From Phormidium tenue FACHB-1050 (lineage in GTDB: Bacteria > Cyanobacteriota > Cyanobacteriia > Pseudanabaenales > Pseudanabaenaceae), in NCBI RefSeq assembly GCF_014696925.1, contig NZ_JACJQY010000002.1, forward strand, positions 62,001 through 126,000: DNA of 64,000 nt, read 5' to 3'. Shown in pieces: positions 17,967-26,251 of this stretch (within the stretch, counting starts at the first letter, position 1; every line of letters begins with the position of its first letter). Position numbers and translations under genes: made by a program. A model generated the notes under the pieces. It worked only from the letters and a program-made list of their open reading frames with translations, did no database searches and was not told the DNA's origin.

Positions 17967-20501
17967 ATGGCTAAACCAACACTTTGCGCTTCAGAAATTG
18001 GTAAGAGTAAGGCAAGTAATGCTTTTAGGTTTTCTGGGAAAACGCAGGAGTTTATTGCAGGCAAAGCAGGCACAACGCGCCAAAGAGTTGCTAATTTTTT
18101 AGATGGGGCTAATGTCGATAGGCAGATTTTCATTGATATTTGTGCTGCGTTGGGACTTGATTGGCAGGAGATTGCGGGAATTGAAGATGAGGTAAATAAA
18201 GATGATTTACCTAAAGATATTGAGGCATTTGTAAAACTGGCGCGGGAGCGATGTGCGGAGGATATTCAGAAGCGGTGCGGGACGATGCGGGTGTTGGATA
18301 TGGAGCAACCTGTCGCTTTGAGTGATATTTATACGGATGTAAATATTTTGGAGAAGATAACCCGCAATCAAAGGAAAGAACTCGCAGAGTTAAGGGCTGT
18401 ATGTGGATTTGAAGAGTTTGATCGTTGGGGATTGTCAGGAATAAGACAAAAACGGGTTGAGGGGATCGAAGCAGTTAGAAATCATAGTAAGTTGATGATT
18501 TTGGGTAAACCGGGGGCAGGGAAAACTACGTTTTTGAAGTTTCTGGCAATGTCCTGTATTAACGGAAATTTGTTTACAGATCGTGTACCTGTATTTGTAA
18601 CCTTAAAAGATTTTGCTGACGCAGAAAATGTAACAAGTCTATTTGGTTTTATTTCACGACAAGCTGAACAATATGGCATTGCAGAAACGACTCAAGTAAA
18701 TAGAGGATTTCTTGATTCATTAATCAATAGTGATGAAAATGCGGCAGAAACTTTGTTGCGAAAGGGAAAAATGCTGGTTTTGTTGGACGGGTTGGATGAA
18801 GTAAGAGAAAAGGATGATGAGAGGGTATTACGTGAGATTAAAGAATTTTCTCAACGCTATAGCCAAAGTCAGATTGTAGTGACTTGTCGGATCGCTGCAA
18901 AGCAATATATTTTTGAGCAGTTTACTGAGGTAGAAGTTGCAGATTTTGCCCAGCAACAGATTGTTACTTTTGCTGGGAATTGGTTCCGTAAGAAAGAAAT
19001 TAAGGCTGAGGATTTTTTAGAAGAACTGAAGAAATATCGTGGTGTGCAGGAATTAGCAACAAGTCCGCTATTGCTAACCTTATTATGCTTGGCTTTCGAG
19101 GAGTCGGGTAGTTTTCCTACAAATCGGGCGGAGCTTTATAAGGAAGGCTTGGATGCGTTATTACGCAAATGGGACTCAAAACGAGGAATTAGGCGAGATA
19201 GTGTATACAAGGATTTGTCGGTGCAGAAAAAGGAGGATATGCTCTCGCAAATTGCTTTGACTACCTTTGAGAAGGGAGATTATTTCGTTAAGCAACGGCA
19301 ACTTGAGGACTATATTTGTGACTATATTCGTAATACTGCCAATGCAAAAACTAATGATGAAGAGTTGTATTTAGATAGTGAAGCTGTACTGAAATCAATT
19401 GAGGCACAGCATGGTCTATTTGTGGAACGTGCTAGAGGAATTTATTCTTTTTCCCATTTAACTTTTCATGAATATTTTGCGGCGCGACAGATTGTGATAT
19501 CTAATAGTCCTAGCAAATTAGAAACTGCTCTGCAAAATCTAATGACTCATATTACTGATAAACGCTGGCGAGAGGTGACTTTGCTATCGGTTGAGATGGC
19601 AAGAGAAGCAGATGAATTATTGCTTCTAATGAAAAAAAAGATTGATAGTTTATTAGAAGGCGATGTGGAGTTACAGAGCTTTTTAGGATGGGTAGAAGAA
19701 AAATCACGATCAATAAATATCTCCTATAAACTTGTTGTCGTTAGAGCCTTCTACTTTGACCGCACGTATGCTTTGACCCTGCCTGTCCTGCCCCGTTCCA
19801 ATGCCCGCCCTCGTACCTTTGATAACGACCTCACACGCTATAGTGATCTCTCCCGTGACCTCGCTCCTACCCACACTCTCGAACGTGAGAGTGATCTTTC
19901 TCTCACTTCTAACCTTAAACGTACTCACGCTCTAGCCCGAAACCTCACCCAAGAGCTTACCCAAGACCGCGTTCACGACTTGGACTATGACCTTATCAAA
20001 GTCTTCGTATTCGCCATCCTGCTCGCTAGCCCCTTCTACTTAAAACACTTCTTCGCCCTCAAACATGCTCGTGATTGCGAGAGCGACCTTGCACGCACTC
20101 TCTCCAACCCTCGCCCTCGCCTTCGAGCTCGCGAACTCGCAAGCGAATTCACACTTGATCTCGAACGTGCTAAGGAAATCGGTGACGAGAAACTATACCA
20201 ACGTCTGCAAGATCTAAAAGAGCGTTTTCCCGACCCTGATCTCAATTGGAGTAATTTTAAAGAATGGTGGAAACAGAATGGGAAAGAATGGATTGAAGAA
20301 TATCGCCAAGTGCTAATCGAATATCGCAATATCGGTCATAATTGGAAATTTACTAATGAGCAGCACAAAAAAATGGAGCAATATTATCAAGCGAATCGGC
20401 TTTTAGTGGAATGTCTTAAGAGTGACTGTTATGTGAGGCGTGAGACGAGACAAGAGATTGAGGAAAGTATGCTGTTGCCAAGCGTGGCAAGTAAAAGGTA
20501 A
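17967..20501 (+). CDS. NACHT NTPase (bacterial NLR-like) with degenerate repeat C-terminus
   Basis: An 844-residue STAND protein. Residues about 1-75 are an HTH-like domain (GKTQEFIAGKAGTTRQRVANFLDG). The NACHT domain starts near 170 with Walker A LGKPGAGKTTFLKFL and has Walker B LLDGLDEV near 270 and the FSHLTFHEYFAARQI end motif near 495. Residues about 600-745 are a low-complexity stretch of D/R-L-A/T repeats (RDLAPTHTLERESDL, RNLTQELTQDRVHDLD, RARELASEFTLDLERA), coded by unusually C-rich DNA, with one hydrophobic helix embedded. Such proteins are common in cyanobacteria; several bacterial NACHT proteins are anti-phage defence sensors. That role is inferred. Confidence 0.82.
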   Translation: MAKPTLCASEIGKSKASNAFRFSGKTQEFIAGKAGTTRQRVANFLDGANVDRQIFIDICAALGLDWQEIAGIEDEVNKDDLPKDIEAFVKLARERCAEDIQKRCGTMRVLDMEQPVALSDIYTDVNILEKITRNQRKELAELRAVCGFEEFDRWGLSGIRQKRVEGIEAVRNHSKLMILGKPGAGKTTFLKFLAMSCINGNLFTDRVPVFVTLKDFADAENVTSLFGFISRQAEQYGIAETTQVNRGFLDSLINSDENAAETLLRKGKMLVLLDGLDEVREKDDERVLREIKEFSQRYSQSQIVVTCRIAAKQYIFEQFTEVEVADFAQQQIVTFAGNWFRKKEIKAEDFLEELKKYRGVQELATSPLLLTLLCLAFEESGSFPTNRAELYKEGLDALLRKWDSKRGIRRDSVYKDLSVQKKEDMLSQIALTTFEKGDYFVKQRQLEDYICDYIRNTANAKTNDEELYLDSEAVLKSIEAQHGLFVERARGIYSFSHLTFHEYFAARQIVISNSPSKLETALQNLMTHITDKRWREVTLLSVEMAREADELLLLMKKKIDSLLEGDVELQSFLGWVEEKSRSINISYKLVVVRAFYFDRTYALTLPVLPRSNARPRTFDNDLTRYSDLSRDLAPTHTLERESDLSLTSNLKRTHALARNLTQELTQDRVHDLDYDLIKVFVFAILLASPFYLKHFFALKHARDCESDLARTLSNPRPRLRARELASEFTLDLERAKEIGDEKLYQRLQDLKERFPDPDLNWSNFKEWWKQNGKEWIEEYRQVLIEYRNIGHNWKFTNEQHKKMEQYYQANRLLVECLKSDCYVRRETRQEIEESMLLPSVASKR

Positions 20502-20582
20502 AAAGGAAAAAGAGATTTATTTTTAATGATTTGGTGATTTGATAGCCAAAATTGAATCGACTAACTAAAATAGGCGATTTAA

Positions 20583-20860
20583 GATGAGGCGCGATCGTTG
20601 GTTTGTGGAATGAGAGAGCGATCGCTTTGAACGTTTATTGTGTCTGAGAAAATAGGCGATCGTTGTTTGATTTGAGGTGATTTGCGATCGCTGGCTTGTG
20701 GAATGAGGGGGCGATCGCTTTGAACATATAGCGTGCCTGACAGAAGTAGGCGATCGCTGTTTGACTGGGGATGAGATGCGATCATTGGTTTGCGGAATGA
20801 GAGGGCGATCGTTATGAACATTTAGTTTGTCTGGCGAAAATAGGCGATCGCCACAAAACA
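20583..20860. repeat. HIP1-rich 93-bp tandem repeat, left block (three units)
   Basis: Three units start at GCGATC positions 20591, 20684 and 20778, a period of 93-94 bp. Each unit has the order TTTGTGGAATGAG, GCGATCG, TTTGAACAT, GTCTGA, AATAGGCGATCG, TGTTTGA, GGGATGAG. The block continues as the same unit after the toxin-antitoxin genes (21600-21747). Frames on the minus strand here are just the repeat translated. Confidence 0.8.
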
Positions 20861-20899
20861 AACATTGAAAATATTCCATGCATAGAATACAATGAAGCT

Positions 20900-21256
20900 A
20901 TGGAATGGAATATCATATTCGACCCAGATTTTAAAATCTGGTTTTACCAACAAGAACAAGGACTTCAAGACGAAACATTTGCAGTGCTAAGTGTATTGGG
21001 AGAATTTGGACCAAAACTTGGTAGACCGCGAGTTGATACCCTTGAAGGATCTGCATTTCAGAATATGAAAGAACTTCGTATTCAATATCAAGGAGAACCT
21101 TGGCGTATTTTATTTGCCTTCGATCCTAAACGACAAGCCGTGTTGCTGGTTGGTGGCAACAAAACAGGAAACAAACGCTGGTACAAGGAAAATATTCCGA
21201 TCGCAGATAAACGGTACAGAAAATATCTGGAAATACTGAAGGAAGAACACAAATGA
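20900..21256 (+). CDS. RelE/HigB-like toxin (Gp49 family)
   Basis: A 118-residue protein of the phage-derived Gp49-like/HigB mRNA-interferase family. Seen: FYQQEQGLQDETFAVL helix, LGRPRVDTLEGS, NMKELRIQYQGEPWRILFAF with the characteristic R-I-L-F strand, and LLVGGNKTGNKRWY. The stop overlaps the start of the HTH gene (ATGA), the usual toxin-first order of HigBA. It probably cleaves mRNA at the ribosome unless bound by the partner. Confidence 0.85.
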   Translation: MEWNIIFDPDFKIWFYQQEQGLQDETFAVLSVLGEFGPKLGRPRVDTLEGSAFQNMKELRIQYQGEPWRILFAFDPKRQAVLLVGGNKTGNKRWYKENIPIADKRYRKYLEILKEEHK

Positions 21257-21573
21257 CCCAATATACAACCCTATCCGAAGAATTAAACAAACTTCCAAGA
21301 GAGCGTCAAGAACTTATTGAAGCAAGAGCCTCTCAAATTCATCTTGAAGAAATCACGCTTAGACATCTGCGTGAAAAGCTTGGTTTATCTCAATCAGAAC
21401 TAGCCGAACGTCTTGAAGTACAACAGCCAGCCATATCTAAGCTTGAACGCAGACAAAATCTAGAACTCAATACACTTAGAGCAGTAGTAAACGCTTTAGG
21501 TGGAACCATTGAAATTATCGTCAGAGTACCTAACAAAGAACCGATCCTTCTTAGTGATTATCAAGAATCGTGA
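21253..21573 (+). CDS. XRE-type antitoxin (HigA-like)
   Basis: A 106-residue protein. A short N-terminal helix precedes a helix-turn-helix at about residues 35-85: LREKLGLSQSELAERLEVQQ then AISKLERRQNLELNTL. The C-terminal strand GGTIEIIVRVPN is typical of HigA-like antitoxins. It overlaps the toxin gene by four bases and should neutralise it and repress the operon. Confidence 0.85.
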   Translation: MTQYTTLSEELNKLPRERQELIEARASQIHLEEITLRHLREKLGLSQSELAERLEVQQPAISKLERRQNLELNTLRAVVNALGGTIEIIVRVPNKEPILLSDYQES

Positions 21574-21599
21574 AATGTGTTGTTTTGGAGAAATGTCTC

Positions 21600-21747
21600 A
21601 CTGATTACAGCGATCGCTGGTTTGTGGAATGAGGGGGCGATCGCTTTGAACATTTAGCGTGTCTGATAAAATAGGCGATCGCTGTTTGATTTGGGATGAG
21701 TTGCGATCGCTGTTTGATTTGGGATGAGAGGGAGATCGCAAATTTGG
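21600..21747. repeat. HIP1-rich 93-bp tandem repeat, right block
   Basis: One full unit (GCGATCG at 21610) and a second that begins exactly 93 bp later (21703) but is shortened to GCGATCGC-TGTTTGATTTGGGATGAG, followed by a further decayed piece. Same unit as 20583-20860. Confidence 0.8.
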
Positions 21748-21821
21748 GGATCTGTTAGAATTGCTTAGCAAATAGTCTTAAGCCATAGTTCCCATACACA
21801 AATAGTTAGATAAAAAACACC

Positions 21822-22742
21822 ATGTTTTATCCACGACTTCGCGGCGATCGCTATATCAACCCACTCACGGACTTTGGCTTCAAGCGACTATTTGGAACAG
21901 AGCCAAACAAAAATCTATTGATTGACTTCCTTAATGTAATATTGCCACCCCAACATCGGGTCAAAGAACTCACCTACCGCAGTACCGAAAATCTTGGCAA
22001 TACCCCAAACGATCGTAAAGCAGTCTTCGATCTTTACTGCCAAAGCGAAAAAGGCGAAAAATTCATTGTCGAAATGCAAAAAGCCAAACATAACTACTTT
22101 AAAGATCGCAGCATTTACTACGCCTCCTTTCCCATCCAAGACCAAGCAGAAAAAGGAGATTGGAACTATAAGCTTGCTCCAATTTATACCATCGGTATTT
22201 TAGATTTTATTTTTGATGAAGATAAAAACGATGACACTCTCTTACATATCGTTGAACTAAAAGATCAAGATTGCAAAGTTTTCTACGAAAAGCTGAAGTT
22301 TATTTATGTGGAATTACCAAAGTTTAAGAAAACAATTGAGCAACTAAACAACCATTTTGATAAGTGGTTATTTTTGCTGAAACATCTACCTGATTTAGAT
22401 GAACCGCCTCTACCATTGCAAGAGAATGTATTTATGCAACTGTTTGAAGTTGCACAGATTACAAGCTTTTCCCAAGATGAGAGAGATGCTTACGAAAATA
22501 GCTTAAAGTACTATCGAGATATGAAAGGAGTTATAGAAACAGCACGACAAGAAGGCAGGGAAGAAGGCAAACGCTCGCTTTTGCTGAAACAACTTTCTCG
22601 GAAACTAGGAACCATCCCTGATGAAATTAAAGTTTTTTTGCATCAGCTAGTGCCAGAACGATTAGATGTATTGAGTGAAGCCTTATTTGATTTAGAAAGT
22701 TTGGAAGACTTACACAATTGGCTCAATAATATTAACGATTAG
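21822..22742 (+). CDS. Rpn/PD-(D/E)XK nuclease family transposase-like protein
   Basis: A 306-residue protein of the Rpn (recombination-promoting nuclease) family. The N-terminal NPLTDFGFKRLFGTEPNKNLL, then FDLYCQSEKGEKFIVEMQKAK (split around residue 75) gives the D...E-x-Q nuclease core, followed by RSIYYASFPI and the long C-terminal helical tail with EGREEGKRSLLLKQL. These proteins nick DNA and promote RecA-independent recombination in E. coli; they are not classical transposases. It closes the defence-like block. Confidence 0.85.
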   Translation: MFYPRLRGDRYINPLTDFGFKRLFGTEPNKNLLIDFLNVILPPQHRVKELTYRSTENLGNTPNDRKAVFDLYCQSEKGEKFIVEMQKAKHNYFKDRSIYYASFPIQDQAEKGDWNYKLAPIYTIGILDFIFDEDKNDDTLLHIVELKDQDCKVFYEKLKFIYVELPKFKKTIEQLNNHFDKWLFLLKHLPDLDEPPLPLQENVFMQLFEVAQITSFSQDERDAYENSLKYYRDMKGVIETARQEGREEGKRSLLLKQLSRKLGTIPDEIKVFLHQLVPERLDVLSEALFDLESLEDLHNWLNNIND

Positions 22743-22762
22743 CAATTGATTAAAGGCGATCG

Positions 22763-23632
22763 CTATAAACTCTGACATTGAGCGCAAAAGTGCGTCGATC
22801 GCCCACCGAGCTTAATCCGTGAAATAACAGTGCCACAGACATTACAAGGCTGTCCCGTGCGCCGAAATACCCAAGCCGTATCAATGTAGTTTCCCTTCAA
22901 ACCTGCTACATTTTGGAAAGAACTAAAAGTTGTTCCACCTTTGGCAATCCCATCACTAAGAGAACGAATAATTCCTTGATGCAGAGCCTTAACCTGTTCC
23001 GAATTAAGAGAATTTGCTGCTTTTTGAGGATGAATTTTACCAAGAAATAACGATTCATCAGCATAGATATTCCCAATTCCAGCAACAGTTTCCTGATCGA
23101 GTAATACTGTCTTAATCGGGCGACCACTTCGGCTAAGTCTTGCCCCCAAATGCTCTGGTGTAAACTCAGCGTCAAAAGGTTCCAGACCTAACTTCTGCAA
23201 TCCTGTAATGATCGATTCCTTTGCTTGTTCAGATGGAACCCACCAAAGTTTACCAAAGGTTCGCTGATCATCAAACCTTAACTCCTTCAATCCTCCCTTT
23301 TTTTCCTTTTTCCCTTTTCCTTTTTCCTTTAAAAACAATCTCACTCGCGTATGCTTACCCACAGCCATATCGCGATCGCACCAGAGCAAACTCCCCGTCA
23401 TCCGCAAATGCACACCTAATTGATGACCCTGTGAAAGCTGTGCAATTAAATATTTTCCTCGTCGCTGCCACTCGGTAAAATCTGTCCCAATCAGAGCATC
23501 TAAAAAAGCCTCTGGCTGATCAGGATAAGCGATCGCACGGGGCAGCAATACCTCACCCCCCTCAATCTGCCAACCTAACGTATTTTCATTTAAACCGATA
23601 CGAACTGTCTCAACTTCTGGTAATTCGGGCAT
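22763..23632 (-). CDS. mutM: Formamidopyrimidine-DNA glycosylase
   Basis: A 289-residue Fpg/MutM. The catalytic N-terminus MPELPEVETVR is present with Pro1 nucleophile and Glu2 (after Met removal), as is the H2TH region (IGNIYADESLF) and the C-terminal zinc finger with two CxxC pairs (CNVCG, CAQCQ). It excises 8-oxoguanine and ring-opened purines. An insertion of Lys/Glu-rich residues (near 110-120, KEKGKGKKEKKGG) is unusual and comes from a short purine repeat. Confidence 0.95.
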   Translation of the reverse strand: MPELPEVETVRIGLNENTLGWQIEGGEVLLPRAIAYPDQPEAFLDALIGTDFTEWQRRGKYLIAQLSQGHQLGVHLRMTGSLLWCDRDMAVGKHTRVRLFLKEKGKGKKEKKGGLKELRFDDQRTFGKLWWVPSEQAKESIITGLQKLGLEPFDAEFTPEHLGARLSRSGRPIKTVLLDQETVAGIGNIYADESLFLGKIHPQKAANSLNSEQVKALHQGIIRSLSDGIAKGGTTFSSFQNVAGLKGNYIDTAWVFRRTGQPCNVCGTVISRIKLGGRSTHFCAQCQSL

Positions 23633-23698
23633 TATATGTAACGCTTTACGCTAAAACTAAAAAATTGCTAAAATCCACAGCGCTTTGCACTCAAATCC

Positions 23699-23761
23699 AA
23701 ACCACAAGAAATTTTTTGAAAGTATTGCTTAGCAATACTTTCAAAAAATTTCTTGTGGTTT
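23699..23761. repeat. Palindrome, GAAAGTATTGC type
   Basis: Perfect 63-base palindrome with AAACCACAAGAAATTTTTTG outer arms and the GAAAGTATTGCTTAGCAATACTTTC core. Preceded by CAGCGCTTTGCACTCAA, also seen near the copy at 47930. Confidence 0.85.
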
Positions 23762-23782
23762 GTTTGTTCGGTAATTGCTGTA

Positions 23783-23821
23783 AAAAAGGAGAAGGGGCGC
23801 ATTACGCCCCTTCTCCTTTTT
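23783..23821. terminator. psaE terminator hairpin
   Basis: AAAAAGGAGAAGGGGCG-CATTA-CGCCCCTTCTCCTTTTT, 15 bases after the psaE stop (minus strand), with a T-rich tail in both directions. A good intrinsic terminator. Confidence 0.8.
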
Positions 23822-23835
23822 GGTTTTTGAAGAAT

Positions 23836-24027
23836 CTAGGCGACTTCTTCGACTTCATCGATCGCAAAGTTGTTGGTTGCGATGTTGGAGTAGTTAACGC
23901 TGTCGAAACGAACGATCACTGGGTAAATGATGCCGCTCTTATCAACGGAAGCCACAGTACCGACTTCGCGATACCAGTAGGACTCTTTACGCAAAATGCG
24001 AACCTTAGAACCACGTGCAACTGCCAT
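23836..24027 (-). CDS. psaE: Photosystem I subunit IV
   Basis: A 63-residue protein with the whole PsaE SH3-like barrel: [41 protein letters not shown] and [11 protein letters not shown]. It lies on the stromal/cytosolic face of photosystem I and helps ferredoxin and flavodoxin docking and cyclic flow. It is monocistronic, with a strong hairpin downstream and a 5' gap of about 115 bases before the next palindrome. Confidence 0.97.
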   Translation of the reverse strand: MAVARGSKVRILRKESYWYREVGTVASVDKSGIIYPVIVRFDSVNYSNIATNNFAIDEVEEVA

Positions 24028-24142
24028 AGTTTTATCCTTATTCCTAAAGACTGTAATGTGAAAAATAAAATGATTACAGATACCGTCTCTAGGTTACTGT
24101 GAGGCGATCGCCTCTGTCTATTTCTAGCTCGTTAAGTTTTAT

Positions 24143-24204
24143 TTAGCAAAACCAAAAAAATGTATCGCCCGCGAAGCGGGCGATACATTTTTTGGTTTTG
24201 CTAA
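24143..24204. terminator. Palindrome between psaE and the L,D-transpeptidase
   Basis: TTAGCAAAACCAAAAAAATG then TATCGCCCGC-GAA-GCGGGCGATA and the complement. It holds the stop codon of the transpeptidase gene (24201-24203) in its outer arm. Confidence 0.75.
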
Positions 24205-24710
24205 CGCACAACTACGGGTGTACCCACAGAAGCCCATCGGTAAAGCCAAGCAGCGTGATCAGGCGCGACATTAGTGCAGCCATGACTGATCGGAATCCCA
24301 AAGCTACGATGCCAATATGCCCCATGAATGCCATAGTTGCCACTGTAGTACATCACATGAGGAACATCAGGTACGTTGTAGTCCTCACCTTGCATTCTCG
24401 CCGTAGGATGTTTAGTCTGAATGTTAAAAATACCTGTAGGAGTTGGTGTGGCGCTTTTACCAGTGGAAACCACTACTGCATAAACGAGTCGATTTCCTTG
24501 CCATGCTAATAGTCTCTGACTACGCAAACGAATTTCAATCCAGCGCTGACCTGATCGCTTTAGACGTTCAATGTCTTGAGTGCGTACAGAACGAGATGAT
24601 GTTTGCGCGATCGCCACATCTGAGTTAATTAAGTTAATCCAGCCACTAAATGCCGACAGAAATAAAGTGGTTACGAAAACGCTGGATATAGTTTGCCAAT
24701 ACTTAAACAT
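24201..24710 (-). CDS. L,D-transpeptidase (YkuD family)
   Basis: About 169 residues from the ATG at 24710 (MFKYWQT); the open frame extends 34 codons further but this start gives a clean signal peptide. The YkuD domain has VYAVVVSTGKSATPTPTG, PHVMYYSGNYGIHG and the catalytic SHGCTNV with the Cys nucleophile. It makes 3-3 cross-links in peptidoglycan or attaches proteins to it in the periplasm. The domain is complete. Confidence 0.88.
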   Translation of the reverse strand: MFKYWQTISSVFVTTLFLSAFSGWINLINSDVAIAQTSSRSVRTQDIERLKRSGQRWIEIRLRSQRLLAWQGNRLVYAVVVSTGKSATPTPTGIFNIQTKHPTARMQGEDYNVPDVPHVMYYSGNYGIHGAYWHRSFGIPISHGCTNVAPDHAAWLYRWASVGTPVVVR

Positions 24711-24784
24711 TTTGATTGCAAGTTGATTGCAAGGTTGCTTATCAGCAATTATGCCCAAGATTTGAGTTAAATACGCCAAAAGGC

Positions 24785-24893
24785 GGTAGATACTTGTCTT
24801 AGGATAAATCAAAACCCAAGAATTGGCTGGCGGCGCGAAGCGCCGCCAGCCAATTCTTGGGTTTTATGTCCTAGTAATTTGGCGACAGCTATA
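24785..24893 (+). repeat. TATAGC-ended palindromic element (type B), copy
   Basis: Left flank ends AGGATAAATCAAAACCC; hairpin arms AAGAATTGGCTGGCGGCGC with GAA loop; right flank GTTTTATGTCCTAGTAA ... GGCGACAGCTATA. Flanks match 34074, 48933 and 61629; the arms differ. The left tip is worn. Confidence 0.75.
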
Positions 24894-24897
24894 AAAG

Positions 24898-25185
24898 CTA
24901 TTTGTTATAAAAATAGGCAATATCTTTTTCCTTCAATGGGGCAAAGCCTGCATCCAATAATTTTTGATTGAGTTCATCTTGAGGAATATGCTTTGCACCA
25001 ATACGGACAATGCGCGATCGCATGGTGTTCGTTACGCCACTGCGCTGACGACCTGCTTCAAGAGCCATGACACTGCTATAGAGATCAAGCTTTTTAGGAT
25101 CAATGGGTGTGCCATCAAAATCAATCCCTTGGGCGATCGCTACATCAATCGCATCAGCACCCGTTGTTTGAGAATTTTCAGACAT
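24898..25185 (-). CDS. Conserved small protein of unknown function
   Basis: A 95-residue soluble protein. Segments IDVAIAQGIDFDGTPI, LYSSVMALEAGRQRSGVTN and the C-terminal LLDAGFAPLKEKDIAYFYN are well ordered and look like a conserved cyanobacterial family, but I cannot name it. No signal peptide or membrane segment. Monocistronic between two palindromes. Confidence 0.6.
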   Translation of the reverse strand: MSENSQTTGADAIDVAIAQGIDFDGTPIDPKKLDLYSSVMALEAGRQRSGVTNTMRSRIVRIGAKHIPQDELNQKLLDAGFAPLKEKDIAYFYNK

Positions 25186-25202
25186 AAATAAAAACCAAAT
25201 AC

Positions 25203-25237
25203 TTGTTGAGAGTGGCGCATTGTGCCACTCTCAACAA
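25203..25237. terminator. Hairpin after the methyltransferase gene
   Basis: TTGTTGAGAGTGGCGCA-T-TGTGCCACTCTCAACAA sits one base past the stop of the minus-strand methyltransferase. Likely terminator. Confidence 0.7.
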
Positions 25238-25238
25238 A

Positions 25239-25934
25239 TTACCACTGAACGCGATACATACAAAATAGCAACCCATCTTTTTTGGCAGTAATTTTGCCAC
25301 TCATCGACTGCACCAGCTCCGTAATTTCACTAAGTGGCGTAAGAAATACCTCAGCACCAAGATAGGTTTCTAAAATTGCCCAATTTTCTGCAAATTCTAA
25401 ATCAGGGGCGATCGCATCAAAAATTAACATCCCATTTGGTTTTAATAACCGCTTTACCTCACGTAAAACCAGCTTCCAATACTCAATCGGATAATAACAA
25501 CTAAACCCAGTGGCAATTATGCGATCAAAAAATCCATTCTCATAACCCAACTGGTGGGCTGCTCCATGCTGCACACCTTTAAATAATTTGGAGTTAAGCT
25601 GTGACCCTCGCGAGTTAAGCGCTTCCTTAGCCACAAAGCTAATTTCCTGTCCATAAAAGAATACGTCCCAATCACGCCAAGGATAGATTAAAAAGCTAAC
25701 TCCACAGCCAATATCTAAACAACGCTGATTTTTTTGAAATTGGGCAAGTTCCCAAAACGGCGAGGCAATTTTACTAGACAAAGTATGGCTCACCCATTCT
25801 CGAAACAGTGGCATTGATTCCACCTCTGCTGGCAAATCAAATGCCTCATTACGATATTCGCGATCGTAGCGCTTCTGTACTGTGGCGATCGCCTCTGTCC
25901 ATTCATCAGCATGAGAAGTAAAAGCTTTATTCAT
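25239..25934 (-). CDS. SAM-dependent class I methyltransferase
   Basis: A 231-residue protein with motif I CLDIGCGVSFL, the post-motif acidic residue replaced by a Gln/Glu pair (YGQEIS), a motif-IV region FDRIIATGFSCYYPIEYW, and the LKPNGMLIFDAIAP strand. This is the Rossmann fold of SAM methyltransferases; the substrate is not evident. Directly upstream, with 10 bases between, is hicA. Confidence 0.8.
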   Translation of the reverse strand: MNKAFTSHADEWTEAIATVQKRYDREYRNEAFDLPAEVESMPLFREWVSHTLSSKIASPFWELAQFQKNQRCLDIGCGVSFLIYPWRDWDVFFYGQEISFVAKEALNSRGSQLNSKLFKGVQHGAAHQLGYENGFFDRIIATGFSCYYPIEYWKLVLREVKRLLKPNGMLIFDAIAPDLEFAENWAILETYLGAEVFLTPLSEITELVQSMSGKITAKKDGLLFCMYRVQW

Positions 25935-25944
25935 TATTTAAGGT

Positions 25945-26154
25945 CTATAGAAAATTAATGCCTGCTTGTTTCTCGATCGCTTTCAAAGTACCTATTGGAA
26001 TCATTTTGCTGCTATGAACTGGAACAATAACAGTCCGCCGAGTTTCAGGATTAAATAATTTGAGATGCGATCCATTTTGAGACACTTCTAAAAATCCTGC
26101 TAATTTAAGTTGTTTAATAACTTGACTAGCCGTTAATCGTGGTGATTTAGGCAT
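25945..26154 (-). CDS. hicA: HicA mRNA interferase toxin
   Basis: A 69-residue toxin: LTASQVIKQLKLAGF, then SQNGSHLKLFNP with the catalytic G-S-H, and TVIVPVHSSKMIPIGTLKAI. It has the double-stranded RNA-binding-like fold and cleaves mRNA. It follows hicB on the same strand, after a 79-base spacer that contains a duplicated junction. Confidence 0.92.
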   Translation of the reverse strand: MPKSPRLTASQVIKQLKLAGFLEVSQNGSHLKLFNPETRRTVIVPVHSSKMIPIGTLKAIEKQAGINFL

Positions 26155-26251
26155 AAAAACTTACATAGCTAACTCAACTTCCCGCAAAATAAAGCAGAGG
26201 TCGTTTTTTGGCAAGTGATTTAGGCATAGAAATTTACAGTGCCAACTCAAC
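26142..26251 (-). repeat. 73-bp-period duplication of the hicB-end/hicA-start junction
   Basis: Two direct copies of 37 bp (26142-26178 and 26215-26251) match at about 32 positions. Each has a hicB-like end (VELA-x-stop) followed by a hicA-like start (ATGCCTAAATCAC). Between them one frame reads NHLPKNDLCFILREVELAM-stop, a vestige of a second hicB C-terminus. Confidence 0.75.

Noticed and set aside
20565-20879. Open frames of 80-104 residues on the minus strand
   Set aside because: They are the translation of the 93-bp repeat units; the protein is repetitive in the same way and has no other support.
20583-21747. Possible CRISPR array
   Set aside because: The whole 93-bp unit is repeated with scattered changes; there are no short identical repeats separated by unique spacers and no cas genes.
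21822-22742. Insertion sequence based on the Rpn 'transposase' name
   Set aside because: No terminal inverted repeats or target duplication border this gene, and Rpn proteins are nucleases rather than IS transposases.
23665-24102. 145-residue plus-strand frame across psaE
   Set aside because: It runs through two palindromes and antisense to psaE, whose coding is certain.
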